Shown here in pieces: positions 63,844 through 64,000 of a DNA stretch of 64,000 bases (positions are counted from its first letter, which is position 1; each line of letters opens with the position of its first letter). A model generated the notes under the pieces. It was not told where the DNA came from. It made no database searches and worked only from the letters and a program-made list of their open reading frames with translations. The stretch covers positions 1-64,000 of the forward strand of contig OY811972.1 in NCBI GenBank assembly GCA_963681505.1, read 5' to 3'. A program made the position numbers and the translations under genes. The stretch comes from Eunapius fragilis (taxonomy: Eukaryota > Porifera > Demospongiae > Spongillida > Spongillidae).

Positions 63844-64000
63844 TGTATGGGTGGGAACCTACTTTTAAATCGCTTGGTTAACCCATACCGAAGCAGGTAT
63901 GCTCGGGGTGGCATTTAAAACAGATAGAGTAATGGTTACTGCTATCTTCCAAGTGTGCAGTGGTTTGCTCATATTGCATGTCTCATCAACACCTCGATGC
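63843..64000 (+). repeat. Partial unit at the right edge
   Basis: The last unit starts at 63843 and is cut at CACCTCGATGC by the end of the window. It is of normal type with CTTTTAAATCG and GATAGAGTAATGG changes. The satellite continues past the right edge. Confidence 0.95.

Larger units (their letters stand above)
1..64000. repeat. Satellite DNA array filling the window (about 185/208-bp units)
   Basis: Every base from 79 to 63842 falls in one of 333 consecutive head-to-tail units, each starting at ATGTATGGGTGGGAACC or a close variant. Partial units fill 1-78 and 63843-64000. All units have the same orientation. Landmarks recurring in order inside a unit are CTTGGTAAACCCATACC or a variant, CTCGGGGTGGCATTTAAAAC, GGTTACTGCTATCTTCCATG, GTGGTTTGCTCATATTGCAT, CATCAACACCTCGATGCTAA and ATTTCCCATAGAA. 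My hand count gives 181 units of about 185 bp, 137 of about 208 bp, 12 of 133 bp and 3 of 61 bp. Known: arrays with nucleosome-sized units are typical of centromeric or heterochromatic satellites in plants and animals. Inferred: this is such an array. I do not recognise the family, and no unique flank is present to place it on a chromosome. Confidence 0.98.
51863..64000. repeat. Domain 3: more diverged array with irregular unit lengths
   Basis: There are 63 complete units (30 of the 185-bp class, 30 of the 208-bp class, 3 of 61 bp) and one partial. Unit lengths of 184, 186, 187 and 207 bp are common. Diagnostic variants are GAGGAGTGG in place of GAGGAATGG in most units, GTATCGGTGGG, TCCCTTAGAGATG, AAAGCACGTATGC, CATTAAAAGGAGATAG and CATTATAAAATG. 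Duplications at 1942, 2422 and 1656 bp offsets are visible between about 52 and 60 kb. Past about 60.3 kb neighbouring units differ more and only short-range order remains. Confidence 0.9.

Noticed and set aside
1-64000. CRISPR-like regular repeats
   Set aside because: The repeated unit is the whole 185-208 bp with no unique spacers, and no cas-like genes are present.
1-64000. CENP-B box
   Set aside because: I looked for the NTTCGNNNNANNCGGGN pattern on both strands of the consensus and found no match. The nearest CG-containing parts (GAATCGCTTGG, CCTCGATGC) do not fit.
1-64000. Tandem SINE, tRNA or 5S rRNA origin of the unit
   Set aside because: No convincing internal A box plus B box and no A-rich tail or terminator run is visible in the unit. 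GATTCAAAAG on the minus strand only weakly resembles a B box.
1-64000. Telomeric or subtelomeric short repeats
   Set aside because: GGGTAACCC and GGTTAACCC contain pieces that look telomere-like, but they occur once per unit and never as tandem TTAGGG-type or TTTAGGG-type runs.
1-64000. Retroelement or DNA transposon fragments
   Set aside because: No long terminal repeats, target-site duplications, polymerase or transposase frames, or any non-satellite segment was found between the units.

Overview
The whole 64 kb window is one uninterrupted, head-to-tail satellite DNA array. I found no protein-coding gene, RNA gene, transposon or unique sequence in it. Taking the first base of ATGTATGGGTGGGAACC as the start of each repeat unit, I could place consecutive unit starts from base 79 to base 63843 with no gap and no inverted unit: 333 complete units plus a partial one at each end. 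By my hand count, 181 units are about 185 bp, 137 about 208 bp, 12 are 133 bp and 3 are 61 bp. A typical 185-bp unit is about 42% G+C. A non-coding tandem array of this size and unit length points to a eukaryotic nuclear genome, probably centromeric, pericentromeric or other heterochromatin. I do not recognise the family and cannot name the organism.

The four unit classes are related by simple events. The 208-bp class is the 185-bp class with a 24-bp tandem duplication across the unit junction and a one-base-shorter A/T tract beside it (CAAAAATTT becomes CAATATTT). The 133-bp class lacks exactly 52 bp, between two CA dinucleotides. The 61-bp class lacks 147 bp relative to a 208-bp unit.

The array has three domains. 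Domain 1 (1-16216) is rich in 208-bp units, holds every 133-bp unit, and is built from a large higher-order repeat (HOR): a 25-unit block of about 4.84 kb (79-4918 and 8346-13182), an 18-unit shortened block (4919-8345) and a 16-unit end (13183-16216). Domain 2 (16217-51862) is mostly 185-bp units. Its left part is a mosaic with 3420-bp and 7049-bp offsets. Its centre and right hold a heptamer of about 1341 bp, a 12-unit repeat of 2289 bp, dimers of 393 bp, trimers of 578 bp, and a roughly 6 kb segment duplicated at an offset of 6543 bp. Domain 3 (51863-64000) carries its own diagnostic variants, irregular unit lengths and the 61-bp units. It has looser HORs (1656, 1942 and 2422 bp offsets) that fade towards the right end.

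The nested repeats imply repeated, recent duplication and deletion in whole-unit steps, as expected of unequal exchange or related amplification. Short open frames of 60-120 codons on both strands are by-products of the repeated unit, not genes. A cluster of seven single-base indels between about 1.53 and 3.02 kb, absent from the matching copy 8.26 kb away, should be checked as a possible consensus error.
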